Source: Hymenobacter jeollabukensis
GTDB lineage: Bacteria; Bacteroidota; Bacteroidia; Cytophagales; Hymenobacteraceae
NCBI RefSeq assembly: GCF_005771675.1
Contig: NZ_VAJM01000006.1
Span: forward strand, 1-64,000
Length of the DNA: 64,000 nt
Direction: 5' to 3'
This document shows positions 1 to 7,971 of the stretch, piece after piece; within the stretch, counting starts at the first letter, position 1, and each line of letters starts with the position of its first letter. The notes beneath the pieces are model-generated. The model saw only the letters and a list, made by a program, of their open reading frames with translations. It was not told the origin of the DNA and did no database searches. The position numbers and the translations under genes were made by a program.

Positions 1-82
1 GTTCATCTGCGCCCAACACCAGAAAAACCCGGCTATCTTCACTCGCGACCCGAACCACCTCACGCTGGGACTATACACCTAG
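1..82 (+). CDS. C-terminal tail of a gene entering from the left (partial)
   Basis: Frame 2 is open from the window edge to a TAG at 80-82 and gives about 26 residues ending in HLTLGLYT. The composition looks like ordinary protein, but the tail is too short to identify. It stops two bases before a large inverted repeat, which fits the end of a gene. It could equally be chance. Confidence 0.35.
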   Translation, partial: FICAQHQKNPAIFTRDPNHLTLGLYT

Positions 83-83
83 C

Positions 84-176
84 ACGTCATGCTGAGCCCC
101 GCGAAGCATCTCTACCGCTTCGTTGAATGGTATCCGACGAAGCGGTAGAGATGCTTCGCGGGGCTCAGCATGACGT
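84..176. repeat. Perfect 40-bp inverted repeat, REP-like
   Basis: Arms 84-123 and 137-176 are exact reverse complements of 40 bases around a 13-base loop. The arm contains GAAGCGGTAGAGATGCTTCG and GCTCAGCATGACGTTCT. Related single arms lie at 220-253, 63153-63196 and, more diverged, 48471-48499, so this is a dispersed repeat. It could also end transcription of the gene leaving at position 82. Confidence 0.85.
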
Positions 177-219
177 TCTTTTATCCACTGTTCACACTCC
201 CAGCCAACGTCAGCACGCG

Positions 220-253
220 AGATGTCTCGACTTCGCTCGACATGACGTTCTTA
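220..253 (+). repeat. Single diverged arm of the REP-like repeat
   Basis: Contains GATGTCTCGACTTCGCTCGA followed by CATGACGTTCTT, matching the right arm at 137-176 at both ends but with a different middle. It lies just upstream of the AraC-type gene. Confidence 0.6.
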
Positions 254-284
254 TTACCCCACCTAGCCGCCCGAATAACCGCCC

Positions 285-1199
285 ATGAAACCCGCCGCCA
301 AGGAATTTCGCGTGCTCAACACCGTGACGGACTACACCCGCTTCTACGGGCTGCCCGCGCCGGCGCACCCCTTGCTCACCGTCATCGACCTGGCGCAGGC
401 CCGCTGCCTGCCGGCGGTGACCACGCCGGTGGTGCAGCAGCTCTACACCGTGGCCCTGAAGCGCGGGCTGAAGGGCACCATCATCTACGGCCGGCAGTCC
501 TACGACTTCCGCGAGGGGGTGCTGTTCTTCGTGGGGCCGGGCCAGGTTTTCGCCGCCGACCCCGACCTGGACGTTTCCGAGCTGGAGGGCTGGATGCTGG
601 TGTTTCACCCCGACCTGCTGCTGAAGTACCCGCTGGGCCGCAAGCTGGCCGGCTACGGGTACTTTTCCTACCAGACCAACGAGGCGCTGCACCTCTCGGC
701 CCGGGAAGAGGAGCTGCTCAACGGCCTGCTGCTGGGCATCCGGCGCGAGTACGAGCTGCCCATCGACGGCTTCAGCCAGGACGTGCTGGTGGCCCAGCTG
801 GAAGTGCTGCTCAGCTACGCCAACCGCTTCTACCACCGGCAGTTTCTCACCCGCGGGGCCGCCCAGCACGATGTGCTCAGCCGCTTCGAGCAGCTGCTCA
901 CCGACTATTTCGCCCAAGAGGGGCCGCAGCCGCTGCCCACCGTGCAGCACTTCGCCGACGCGCTGCACCTGTCGCCGGCCTACCTGAGCGACCTGCTGCG
1001 CAGCCTCACCGGCCAGACCACCCAGCAGCACCTGCACCACGCCCTCATCGATAAAGCCAAGCGCCTGCTGCTGAGCACCTCGCTGTCGGTCAACGAAACT
1101 GCCTTTCAGCTCGGCTTCGAGTACCCGCAGTACTTCAGCCGGCTGTTCAAGAGCAAAACCGGGCTGACGCCGGCCGCGTTTCGGTTTTCGGCCCAGTAG
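285..1199 (+). CDS. AraC family transcriptional regulator
   Basis: A 304-residue protein with a roughly 190-residue N-terminal sensing part that resembles a cupin-like AraC ligand domain, followed by a C-terminal AraC/XylS DNA-binding domain. The two helix-turn-helices are visible as LHLSPAYLSDLLRSLTGQ and, near the end, LSVNETAFQLGFEYPQYFSR followed by LFKSKTGLTPAAFR, the usual family ending. It starts at ATG 285 after a short spacer from the repeats. The target and ligand are unknown. The next gene follows after about 50 bp on the same strand and could be co-transcribed. Family assignment is secure; function is not. Confidence 0.92.
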   Translation: MKPAAKEFRVLNTVTDYTRFYGLPAPAHPLLTVIDLAQARCLPAVTTPVVQQLYTVALKRGLKGTIIYGRQSYDFREGVLFFVGPGQVFAADPDLDVSELEGWMLVFHPDLLLKYPLGRKLAGYGYFSYQTNEALHLSAREEELLNGLLLGIRREYELPIDGFSQDVLVAQLEVLLSYANRFYHRQFLTRGAAQHDVLSRFEQLLTDYFAQEGPQPLPTVQHFADALHLSPAYLSDLLRSLTGQTTQQHLHHALIDKAKRLLLSTSLSVNETAFQLGFEYPQYFSRLFKSKTGLTPAAFRFSAQ

Positions 1200-1253
1200 C
1201 CCGTCGGCAAGTGCGGTTTTATCCGCATTTTGGCGCCTCTGTCCCCCCGCCTT

Positions 1254-2003
1254 ATGCGCGTTTTTATTCATCAGGACGCCGACGGCCACTGGTCGAACCC
1301 CAACAGCTTCGTGGCCCTCGACGGCTTCCGCCACATGGGCTGGGAAATCGTGCCCTTCCGCCAAACCGCCGAGCTGGAAGCCGTAACCCTGCCCGACCGG
1401 GAGCCCGCCGACGTGGTGGTGGGCCCCATCGGCGCGGTGCAGGCGGCGCTGCGGCAGCTGGGCGTGGCGGTGCCGGCCGAGGCCAGCTACCCCGAGGCCC
1501 TGCGGCCGTTTCTGGGCCGCCGCCTCTGGCAGTCCACCCTCGATACCGTGGCCGCTTCGCCCGACCTGTGGCCGGTGTTCGTCAAGCCCGTGCACGCGCT
1601 CAAGCAGTTTACCGGCGTGCTGGTGCGCAGCCCCCGCGACCTGGTGGGCTGCGGCACCCAGGGCCAGGACACCGCCGTGTGGTGCGCCGAGCCGGTGCGC
1701 TTCGTGGCCGAGTGGCGCTGCTTCGTGCGCTACGGCCGCATCCTCGACCTGCGCCTCTACCGCGGCGACTGGGCCGCCGCCCCCAGCCGGCAAGTGGTGG
1801 AGCTGGCCGTGGCCGCCTACGCCGCCGCGCCCCACGGCTACGCCCTGGACTTCGGCCTGACCGACAGCGGCGCCACGCTCATCGTGGAGGCCAACGAGGG
1901 CTACGCCATCGGCGCCTACGGCCTGGCCCCGGTGCCCTACGCCAAGCTGCTCGCCGCCCGCTGGGCCCAGCTCACCGGCACCAAGGACTATTGCGCCTTT
2001 TGA
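1254..2003 (+). CDS. ATP-grasp domain protein, probably R2K clade (DUF4343-like)
   Basis: A 249-residue protein starting MRVFIHQDADGHW at ATG 1254. An upstream in-frame TTG at 1230 is possible but less likely. ATP-grasp features are VFVKP (phosphate/ATP-binding lysine, about residue 110), EWRCFV around residue 150 and a metal-binding tail DFGLTDSGATLIVEANEGYA. These match my memory of the R2K family 3 ATP-grasp ligases, named for two conserved arginines and a lysine. Such enzymes are predicted to form amide-type bonds to peptides or small molecules, and the substrate is unknown. No obvious substrate gene lies beside it. The adjacent AraC regulator is the only same-strand neighbour. The converging gene ends 28 bp away. 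Confidence 0.75.
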   Translation: MRVFIHQDADGHWSNPNSFVALDGFRHMGWEIVPFRQTAELEAVTLPDREPADVVVGPIGAVQAALRQLGVAVPAEASYPEALRPFLGRRLWQSTLDTVAASPDLWPVFVKPVHALKQFTGVLVRSPRDLVGCGTQGQDTAVWCAEPVRFVAEWRCFVRYGRILDLRLYRGDWAAAPSRQVVELAVAAYAAAPHGYALDFGLTDSGATLIVEANEGYAIGAYGLAPVPYAKLLAARWAQLTGTKDYCAF

Positions 2004-2031
2004 CCGGGGCCAGCCGCCCCGCGCCGCGCCC

Positions 2032-4476
2032 TCAAAAGCTGCGTTCGTAGCTGATGGCCGGCAGAATGGGAAACAGGCTGAGCTGGTAGAGCTTTTTCTG
2101 CCCGGGCGTAAAATAGCTGTCCTCGGAGCCCCCGCTGTAATAGATGTAGTAGGGGTTGTGGCGGCTGTAGGCGTTGTAGGCGCCCACCCGCCAGATACGC
2201 TCCCCGTGCTTCACGAACTTGGTAAACGTAGCGCCCAGGTCCAGCCGGTGGTAGGCCCGCATCCGGAAGCTGTTCTTGCTGCCGTACAGCTCGGCCGAGG
2301 GAAAGAGGTAACGGTCCGCCGCCCGGCCGGCCAGGCGCCCGTAGCTCTGGTCGATGACGTTGTAGTGGGCCTGGGCCAGGGTCAGCGCGTTGCCCGTGCC
2401 GTACACCCAGGTGGCCGAGAGAGAGACGCCGGGGCGCAGCGCGTAGAGCAGGACCACCGAAGCGTCGTGCCGCCGGTCGTACTTGTAGGGGTACCAGTTG
2501 CCGGCGTTGAGTTGGGCAAACTGCCGCTCGTTGCGGCTGAGCGTATACCCGACCCAACCCGTGAGACGCCCGGTCTTGCGCTGCACTAGGGCCTCCACGC
2601 CCTGCACGCGGCCCCGGCCCCCGGTTACCACTTTGTCCTGCCAATCCTGCGAGCTGTTGTAGAACGTGGCGCCCTCCCGAAACTCGATCAGGTTGCGCAG
2701 GGTCTTGTGGAAGGCTTCCAGGCTGAGTTCCCACGCCCCGCCCGGCAGCGTGTGGGCCAGCCCCACGGCCACTTGCCGGGCCCGCTGCGGCGCTATCCGG
2801 GCCGTGGCCGGCACCCACAGGTCGGTCGGCAGGCCCGCGCCGTTGTTGGAGAGCAGGTGCAGGTACTGCCGCATGCTCGCGTACGAGGCCTTGAGGGCCG
2901 TTCGCTCGCCCACCAAGTAAGTCGTCAGCAGGCGCGGCTCCAGGCCCCCGTGGGCGCGGCCGTCCACCCAATAGCGCACGGCGCGCAGGCCGGCGTTGGC
3001 CGAGAGGCGCGGCGTGAGGCGCATCTCGTCTTCGGCGTACACGGCCGTTTCCCACGCCCCGATTCGCCGCGAGCCGAAGGTGGTGTCCTGCGCCTGGGTT
3101 GGGGTGCGGCTGGTGAAGTAGTTGCTGCCGGGCATAAACGAGTGGCGGATACCGGTGACGCCAAAGCGAATCTGGTGCGCCGGGCGCGGGTAGTACTCGA
3201 AGTCGGCCTTGGCCAGTAGGTCGCGCACGCCGGAAGTGAAGCTGGCGCGGCTGTCCTCGGCCTGCCCGCCCGCCGCCGAGCGGTCCTCCAGGCGGAAGGT
3301 CTGCCCGTTGTTGTAGTTAAAGCGCGTGGCCGCCACGGTGGTGGTGCCGAACAGCTGACGGGCCAGCTGCCGGTTCCAGCGCAGCGACCCCAGCGCGTTG
3401 CCGTAGCGCAGGTTGCTGGCGTTCTGGTAGCGCAGCTCGCCCTGCGGCCCCTGAATCGTCTGCGGCTTCTGGCGCACGAACAGCCGGTCGCCGCCCAGGT
3501 ACAGCGCCACCAGCAGCTGGTCTTTCGGTGTGAGCTGATGACTCACCTTCGCGCTGGCGTCGTAGAAAGAGTAGCCCACCACGCTGTTGCCCTCGGAGGA
3601 GCGCTTGCTGGCCAGGCGCGAGAACAGGTCGAGGTTGCCGCGGCGGCCCGAGACGAGGAAGGTGGTCTTCCCGTTTTTCAGCGGGCCTTCCAGGGAGAAG
3701 TGCGTCGCCAGCACCCCCAGCCCGGCGTTGCCGCTGAGCTTTTGCCGGTTGCCTTCCTTCAGGCGCACGTCGAGCACCGAGGACAGGCGCCCCCCGTAGC
3801 GGGCCGGGAAGCCGCCCTTGATCAGGCGCACGTCGCTGACGGCGTTGGCATCGAAGACCGACAAAAAGCCGCCGACGTGACTGACGTAGTAGAGGGGCAC
3901 GTCGTCGAGCAGGGTCAGGTTCTGATCGGGGGAGCCGCCGCGCACGTACAGGGCCCCGCTGCCCTCGCGGCCGGCCTGCACGCCGGGCATGAGCTGGAAG
4001 GCCCGCAGCACGTCGGCCTCGCCCAGCAGGGCCGGCAGCTGCTTGAGCTGCGCCACCGGAATCTGCAGCGTGCTCATCTCCACCCGCCGCTCCAGCGGGG
4101 CATCGGCGGCCCCGCGGATGCGCACCTCGGCCAGCTCCGTGTTCGGCGCCAGGGCAAAGGAATACGCGGCAGATTGGCGGGCGGGCAGCACGGCCACCCG
4201 CCGCGCATAGCCCAGGTAGCTGGCCGCTAGGCGAATGGTGTCCTGCGCCGGGAGCGTGAGCGAGTAGAAGCCCGCTGCGTTGGTGGTCGTGCCCGCCGTC
4301 CCGCCCACCACGTACACGGCCGCGCCCAGCAGCTTTTCGCCCGTGCGGGCATCCTGCACCGTGCCGGTGAAGGTGACGCGGGCGGGGCTCTGGCCGCGGG
4401 CCAGGGGCGTACTCAGCAGCAATAGTCCGGCGGCCAGGGCAGGCGCCAGCGGCCCGCGAAAGGAGGCGTACGACAT
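2032..4476 (-). CDS. TonB-dependent receptor with carboxypeptidase-like N-terminal domain
   Basis: An 814-residue outer-membrane protein. It has a signal peptide (to about residue 28), a CarboxypepD-regulatory-like domain (FTGTVQDARTGEKLLGAAVY, about 35-115), a plug domain (DVLRAFQLMPGVQ, YVRGGSPDQNLTLLDDVPLY, about 140-240) and a long beta-barrel ending in an aromatic residue (SYERSF). Such receptors import scarce substrates using TonB energy. The DUF4249 lipoprotein gene upstream ends 5 bp before this start, so the two form an operon. This pairing is common in Bacteroidota. DUF4249 is not SusD, so this is a different type from the SusCD sugar importers. The substrate cannot be told from sequence. 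Confidence 0.92.
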   Translation of the reverse strand: MSYASFRGPLAPALAAGLLLLSTPLARGQSPARVTFTGTVQDARTGEKLLGAAVYVVGGTAGTTTNAAGFYSLTLPAQDTIRLAASYLGYARRVAVLPARQSAAYSFALAPNTELAEVRIRGAADAPLERRVEMSTLQIPVAQLKQLPALLGEADVLRAFQLMPGVQAGREGSGALYVRGGSPDQNLTLLDDVPLYYVSHVGGFLSVFDANAVSDVRLIKGGFPARYGGRLSSVLDVRLKEGNRQKLSGNAGLGVLATHFSLEGPLKNGKTTFLVSGRRGNLDLFSRLASKRSSEGNSVVGYSFYDASAKVSHQLTPKDQLLVALYLGGDRLFVRQKPQTIQGPQGELRYQNASNLRYGNALGSLRWNRQLARQLFGTTTVAATRFNYNNGQTFRLEDRSAAGGQAEDSRASFTSGVRDLLAKADFEYYPRPAHQIRFGVTGIRHSFMPGSNYFTSRTPTQAQDTTFGSRRIGAWETAVYAEDEMRLTPRLSANAGLRAVRYWVDGRAHGGLEPRLLTTYLVGERTALKASYASMRQYLHLLSNNGAGLPTDLWVPATARIAPQRARQVAVGLAHTLPGGAWELSLEAFHKTLRNLIEFREGATFYNSSQDWQDKVVTGGRGRVQGVEALVQRKTGRLTGWVGYTLSRNERQFAQLNAGNWYPYKYDRRHDASVVLLYALRPGVSLSATWVYGTGNALTLAQAHYNVIDQSYGRLAGRAADRYLFPSAELYGSKNSFRMRAYHRLDLGATFTKFVKHGERIWRVGAYNAYSRHNPYYIYYSGGSEDSYFTPGQKKLYQLSLFPILPAISYERSF

Positions 4477-4481
4477 AAACC

Positions 4482-5420
4482 CTAACGCAACGGTACCACG
4501 CGGTCTTCCTGGGCGTGGCCCACCACCACGCCGTAGCCCGGCTCCACGTTGGAGTACATGCGGGTCGGGTCGCCCAGGAACAGGAGCTGCGCCAGGTTGC
4601 CGTTGGGGCCGTGCGTGCCCTGGTTGTAGAGGTGCCGCGTCCAGCTTTTGCGGTACTGGTAATAGGCCCGGCTCACCGTGCGCAGCACCACGCGGACGCT
4701 GCCCAGGACGCGGGGCGGCACGGGCTGGCCGTTAACGGTGCCGCCGCTGCCGTAACCCTGGGCCTTGAAGGTCGCACGTAACTCGAAGGCTTGCCCGTTG
4801 AAAAGCTGGTCGGAGAAAACCAGCGTGGCCGGCATGAATTCCGCGTCGCCTTCCGCCGCCAGCGCCGCGTTGCCGCGCACGTCCAGTTCGTAGTCCTGGC
4901 TGCGGATAACGCGCGAGGGCGTTGCTTGCTCCTGGTAGGCCACTAGCTCGTAGTAGTTGCGGGTGGCGGCCGGGTCGTCGAAGCGCACCACGAGGGTGCC
5001 CAGCGGCTCGTTGTTGCGGTCGGTGCCGGTCGGGAACGAGTACCACGCCTCCCGGATGGGCACCCGCACCGGCAGCGTGTCGGTGGCCTGGGCAGTGGGG
5101 TAGCCCGGCGCCTGCACCCGCACCGTGTAGACGCCGCCGTCGGCCGGCCGGCGGACCGACGCGTACAGGCCCCGGCCCTGGTTGCGCAGCACCTCGGCCG
5201 GCTGGCCCGGCGCGAGCAGCCGGACCTCGGCAGCGGCCAACGCGCGCGCGGACGTATCCACGGCGCTGGCCACCCGGCTGACCTGCACCCGCACCACGCT
5301 GTCGGGCGTCAGGATGCTGTTTACCACCAGTACTTTGGGCGGGGCCGGCAGATCGGCGCTGATCTGATCGACGCAGCCGCTCAGGCCGAAGCCCAGCAGC
5401 AGGTATCGTTTCGGTAGCAT
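4482..5420 (-). CDS. DUF4249 family lipoprotein, partner of the TonB receptor
   Basis: A 312-residue protein starting at ATG 5420; an in-frame TTG one codon earlier is less likely. A short lipoprotein signal ends in the lipobox-like LSGC, then comes CVDQISADLPAPPKVLVVNS. The body shows the DUF4249 pattern: a DSVVRVQVSR strand, the domain-like AAEVRLLAPGQPAEVLRNQG and the PTAQATDTLPVRVPI region. The family is found next to TonB-dependent receptors in Bacteroidota and is thought to sit on the outer membrane as an accessory part. It is the first gene of the operon; its upstream region, 5421-5601, separates it from the divergent antitoxin gene. Confidence 0.85.
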   Translation of the reverse strand: MLPKRYLLLGFGLSGCVDQISADLPAPPKVLVVNSILTPDSVVRVQVSRVASAVDTSARALAAAEVRLLAPGQPAEVLRNQGRGLYASVRRPADGGVYTVRVQAPGYPTAQATDTLPVRVPIREAWYSFPTGTDRNNEPLGTLVVRFDDPAATRNYYELVAYQEQATPSRVIRSQDYELDVRGNAALAAEGDAEFMPATLVFSDQLFNGQAFELRATFKAQGYGSGGTVNGQPVPPRVLGSVRVVLRTVSRAYYQYRKSWTRHLYNQGTHGPNGNLAQLLFLGDPTRMYSNVEPGYGVVVGHAQEDRVVPLR

Positions 5421-5537
5421 CAAGCGGTTAATTAGGAGTTGACACGCTAATGGCCGCCTAAACGCTGCCGGGCGGCAAAAAGTACGGGCGAGGGGCCCGG
5501 CTCTACACTTGTTTATAATCTGCCACGGAACCCAAAA

Positions 5538-5569
5538 GAAAAATTTCCGCGTTATAAGGAAAAATTTCC
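5538..5569. promoter_or_regulatory. Twin operator-like boxes upstream of the toxin-antitoxin pair
   Basis: The 11-mer GAAAAATTTCC occurs at 5538-5548 and again at 5559-5569, exactly 21 bp apart, which is two helical turns. Each copy is nearly palindromic (GGAAA-N2-TTTCC in the second). The boxes end 32 bp before the antitoxin ATG, the usual place for an autoregulatory Xre operator. Confidence 0.55.
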
Positions 5570-5601
5570 CTAAGTTTCGACCGCCAATTCAACCGCCCGC
5601 T

Positions 5602-6063
5602 ATGGCCACTGCCAGCCTCAAACCCAAAGACCCGACGGCCCTGCCCGTGGCCCTGCGCAAGAAATGGGCGGCCTGGGGCCGCACCGGCAAGGACTCCTTC
5701 GCCCTGGTGCTGGAAGCCCGCAAGGGCGTGCCCGCGGCCACGGCCTTCGAGGTGGCCCAGGCCTACCAGCTGCAGCCCAACGAGCTGGAGGCCATCTACG
5801 AGCTGTCGACCAAGACGCTGCGCAGCTACTCCCAGGAAAACCGCCCCCTGAGCGCCGCCAGCAGCGAGAAGACGCTCAAGATTATTGCCCTCTACAACCT
5901 CGGCGTGGAAGTTTTTGGCGAAGCGGCGGCCTTTCTGCGCTGGCTCGACAAGCCCGCCCACGGCCTCGACCAGGAGGTGCCCCTGCGCCTGCTCGAAACC
6001 TCCGGCGGCATCGACCTGGTGGCCGAGGAGCTGCAGCGCATTGCCCACGGCGACCTGTCCTAG
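5602..6063 (+). CDS. Antitoxin of the Xre/MbcA/ParS family
   Basis: A 153-residue protein starting at ATG 5602. An upstream in-frame extension to 5509 would run through the operator boxes and is unlikely. The N-terminal half is an Xre-like helical DNA-binding region. The C-terminal part, NLGVEVFGEAAAFLRWLDKP and PLRLLETSGGIDLVAEELQR, is the toxin-binding domain formerly called DUF2384. In this family the antitoxin wraps the RES toxin and represses its own promoter. The toxin starts 3 bp after the stop codon, so translation is probably coupled. Confidence 0.9.
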   Translation: MATASLKPKDPTALPVALRKKWAAWGRTGKDSFALVLEARKGVPAATAFEVAQAYQLQPNELEAIYELSTKTLRSYSQENRPLSAASSEKTLKIIALYNLGVEVFGEAAAFLRWLDKPAHGLDQEVPLRLLETSGGIDLVAEELQRIAHGDLS

Positions 6064-6066
6064 CCC

Positions 6067-6534
6067 GTGCTGCTCTACCGCATCTGCCTGGCCAAGTACG
6101 CCGATGGCCTCTTCGCCTCGGGCTACCGGGCGCGCTGGAACTACAAGGACCAGTTCGTCATCTACTGCGCCAGTAGCCGCGCCCTGGCCTGCCTCGAAAA
6201 CGTGGTCCACCGCAGCGGGGAGGGCCTCAACGAGCAGTTCCGCGTGCTCGTCATCGAAGTGCCCGACGACCTGCTGGTGGAAGAGGTGCTGCTGACCGAG
6301 CTGCCGCCCGACTGGGCCAAGGCCAGCCGCTACGCCCTGTGCCAGCCCCGGGGCAGCCAGTGGTACGAAGCCCGCCAGTCGGCCGTGCTGCGCGTGCCCT
6401 CGTCCATCGTGCCCCAGGAAAGCAACTATCTGCTCCACAGCCGCCACCCCGATTTCCCGCGCATCCGCATCGTGGCGCGGGAGCCGTTTAGCTTCGATGC
6501 CCGCATAAAGGCCTCCGACGCGGGGGCGGCGTAA
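6067..6534 (+). CDS. RES domain toxin
   Basis: A 155-residue protein with a GTG start at 6067, right behind the antitoxin stop. RES family landmarks are visible: YRICLAKYADGLFASG at the start, ARWN with the conserved arginine, YCASSRALACLE, and the C-terminal VPSSIVPQESNYLLHSRHPDF. Characterised members (ParT, MbcT) are ADP-ribosyl transferase-like enzymes that degrade NAD+ or modify PRPP synthetase and stop growth. Which of the two applies here cannot be told. The gene is full length and the residues look intact, so the pair is probably functional. Confidence 0.9.
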   Translation: MLLYRICLAKYADGLFASGYRARWNYKDQFVIYCASSRALACLENVVHRSGEGLNEQFRVLVIEVPDDLLVEEVLLTELPPDWAKASRYALCQPRGSQWYEARQSAVLRVPSSIVPQESNYLLHSRHPDFPRIRIVAREPFSFDARIKASDAGAA

Positions 6535-6594
6535 TGGCCGGCCACGTCGTCCGCGCCCTGGCATGGATGGCGCGCCAGGGCCCCGGCAAGCACG

Positions 6595-6632
6595 AAAACG
6601 CCCTTCCGGCCGCGCGGCCGGAAGGGCGTTTT
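6595..6632. terminator. Perfect hairpin terminator after the RES toxin
   Basis: A 38-base perfect palindrome (AAAACGCCCTTCCGGCCGCG and its complement). The T-run on one side and A-run on the other let it serve both the toxin operon and the convergent gene ending at 6666. Confidence 0.9.
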
Positions 6633-6665
6633 GAGTAGCGGCTGGAATAGCGGGGGCGGGGTGCC

Positions 6666-7085
6666 CTACGCGGTGAGCGTGGCGCGGTGGGCGATGATAC
6701 CGTCGCGCGCGGCCGTCAGGATATCCACCTGGCCCTGCACCTGTACCGCGTCGAGGCTGGCTTGAAACCGGGCGTTGCCGGTGCTGGCGCGGTTGTCGCG
6801 CACGATTTTCTTGCGCTGGGCCTGCAGCAGCTCCACCTTGTCGTCGGCGTCCAGCTGCTCCTGGGCGCTGAGGCCGGCTAGGCCCGCCTCGCCCTGTGCC
6901 CGGAGAATTTCGGCGTCTTTGCGGGCCAGGGCCGCCGCGCCGGCTTCCTGGCTGCGGGTGGCCCGGTCATCGGCCAGATCCAGGCCGTTGTCGCGGTAGC
7001 TGAAGGTTTTCAGCTCGTAGTTCACGTCTTTCAGGGCGGCGTCGCAGTCGGCCCAGGTGGTAAGCAAAGCGTAATCGGGAGTCAT
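6666..7085 (-). CDS. Unknown helical protein
   Basis: A 139-residue protein from ATG 7085; an upstream extension to 7124 is possible. The sequence (WADCDAALKDVNYELKTFSY ... RKDAEILRAQGEAGLAGLSA) is rich in Ala, Asp, Glu and Lys, with no signal peptide or membrane segment, and suggests a coiled-coil or helical bundle. I do not recognise a family. It lies 67 bp downstream of the Xre-like gene on the same strand and has its own possible promoter at 7133-7164, so it may be read separately. Confidence 0.7.
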   Translation of the reverse strand: MTPDYALLTTWADCDAALKDVNYELKTFSYRDNGLDLADDRATRSQEAGAAALARKDAEILRAQGEAGLAGLSAQEQLDADDKVELLQAQRKKIVRDNRASTGNARFQASLDAVQVQGQVDILTAARDGIIAHRATLTA

Positions 7086-7132
7086 GGTAGAGAAGAGAAA
7101 TAAAGGTGAAAAAGAACAGCACACTACTGCGT

Positions 7133-7164
7133 CGAATATAAAAAAGCCGCTTTCACATTTCCAA
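7133..7164 (-). promoter_or_regulatory. Possible Bacteroidota promoter for the 6666-7085 gene
   Basis: On the minus strand TTG (7164-7162) is followed after 21 bases by TATATTCG (7140-7133), close to the TTTG-N19-21-TAnnTTTG consensus. It overlaps the 3' end of the Xre-like gene. Confidence 0.4.
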
Positions 7165-7803
7165 GCCCGTTGGCGGCAAGGCTACGGCCAGCGCCGCCGC
7201 CTCGGCCTGCAGCCCGGCGGCCTGGGCGCGCAGCCGGTGGTAGCGCGTGACTTCTTCGACGGACAAGGGCCGGGCGCGGTGCCGCAGCCAGCCCCGCAGC
7301 CAGCGGGCGTGGTCCTGGGCGCGGGTGGGGTCGTCGGGGTCGGCGGCCTGGGCCAGGGCGGCGGCCAGCGCCTGCCCGGCCGGGGTATCGGGCAGGGCGG
7401 CGCCGGGCTCGGGCGGGAGCAGGGCGGGCAAGGCCTCAGCCCAGCGGGCGGCCACGCGGGCGCGGCTGGCCAGCCCTTCGGCCTCGCGCAGCAGCCGGGC
7501 GGCGCGGTGCAGGCACGCGCGCCGCCGGAAGTCCAGGTCGGCCGCATCGGGCGCGGGCGTAGCGGGCGGCAGCGGGGCCTCGGGGTCGGGCGCGGCGGCC
7601 ACCACTTCGGGCGGGGGCAGCTGGTGCAGCAGCGGCCCCAGCGCTACGCTGACGGGGTGGCTGAGGCCCCGCTGCCCGGTTTCGGTGGTGTGCAGCAAGG
7701 GTTGGCTGACGCCCAAGTAGAGGGCCAAATCGGGCTGGGCCAGGCCAAACCAGGCCCGGACCCGACCCAGCAACGAAGAGTTCGGGGCAATGCGACGCGG
7801 CAT
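7153..7803 (-). CDS. Xre-like helix-turn-helix protein with long Ala/Pro-rich helical tail
   Basis: A 216-residue protein starting MPRRIAPNSSLLGRVRAWFG at ATG 7803. Residues about 10-60 form an Xre/Cro-type HTH (LAQPDLALYLGVSQPLLHTT). The rest is a Pro/Ala linker and a helical region rich in Arg and Ala, with no recognised domain. The start codon lies only 4 bp from a 39-bp palindrome, and a second copy follows 15 bp beyond that, so the protein probably binds these sites and controls itself. The divergent secreted-protein gene at 7972 could be under the same control. The role is unknown. Confidence 0.75.
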   Translation of the reverse strand: MPRRIAPNSSLLGRVRAWFGLAQPDLALYLGVSQPLLHTTETGQRGLSHPVSVALGPLLHQLPPPEVVAAAPDPEAPLPPATPAPDAADLDFRRRACLHRAARLLREAEGLASRARVAARWAEALPALLPPEPGAALPDTPAGQALAAALAQAADPDDPTRAQDHARWLRGWLRHRARPLSVEEVTRYHRLRAQAAGLQAEAAALAVALPPTGLEM

Positions 7804-7807
7804 CGGG

Positions 7808-7846
7808 ATGTTATACTATTTCGGAAAATCTAAAATAGTATAACAT
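7808..7846. promoter_or_regulatory. 39-bp palindrome, copy 1 (operator or RNA hairpin)
   Basis: Arms ATGTTATACTATTT and AAATAGTATAACAT flank CGGAAAATCTA. It lies 4 bp upstream of the Xre-like start codon, so any normal ribosome-binding site would fall inside it. It is strikingly AT-rich against its GC-rich surroundings. Confidence 0.8.
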
Positions 7847-7861
7847 CCACGGCCAGCAAGC

Positions 7862-7900
7862 ATGTTATACTATTTCAGAAAATCTAAAATAGTATAACAT
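7862..7900. promoter_or_regulatory. 39-bp palindrome, copy 2
   Basis: Identical to copy 1 except for one base (G to A in the spacer). The start-to-start distance is 54 bp. It lies between the divergent Xre-like gene and the secreted protein gene. Confidence 0.8.
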
Positions 7901-7971
7901 CGTAGGGCGCCAGTCAGCGGGCACCACCCGCCGCAGCGGGGCCAGCGAAACCGCTGCGCATCTTGCCCGCT

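Noticed and set aside
210..1835. Long minus-strand open frame opposite the AraC and ATP-grasp genes
   Set aside because: A typical GC-rich shadow with His/Gln/Gly-rich random composition; the plus-strand genes show clear domains.
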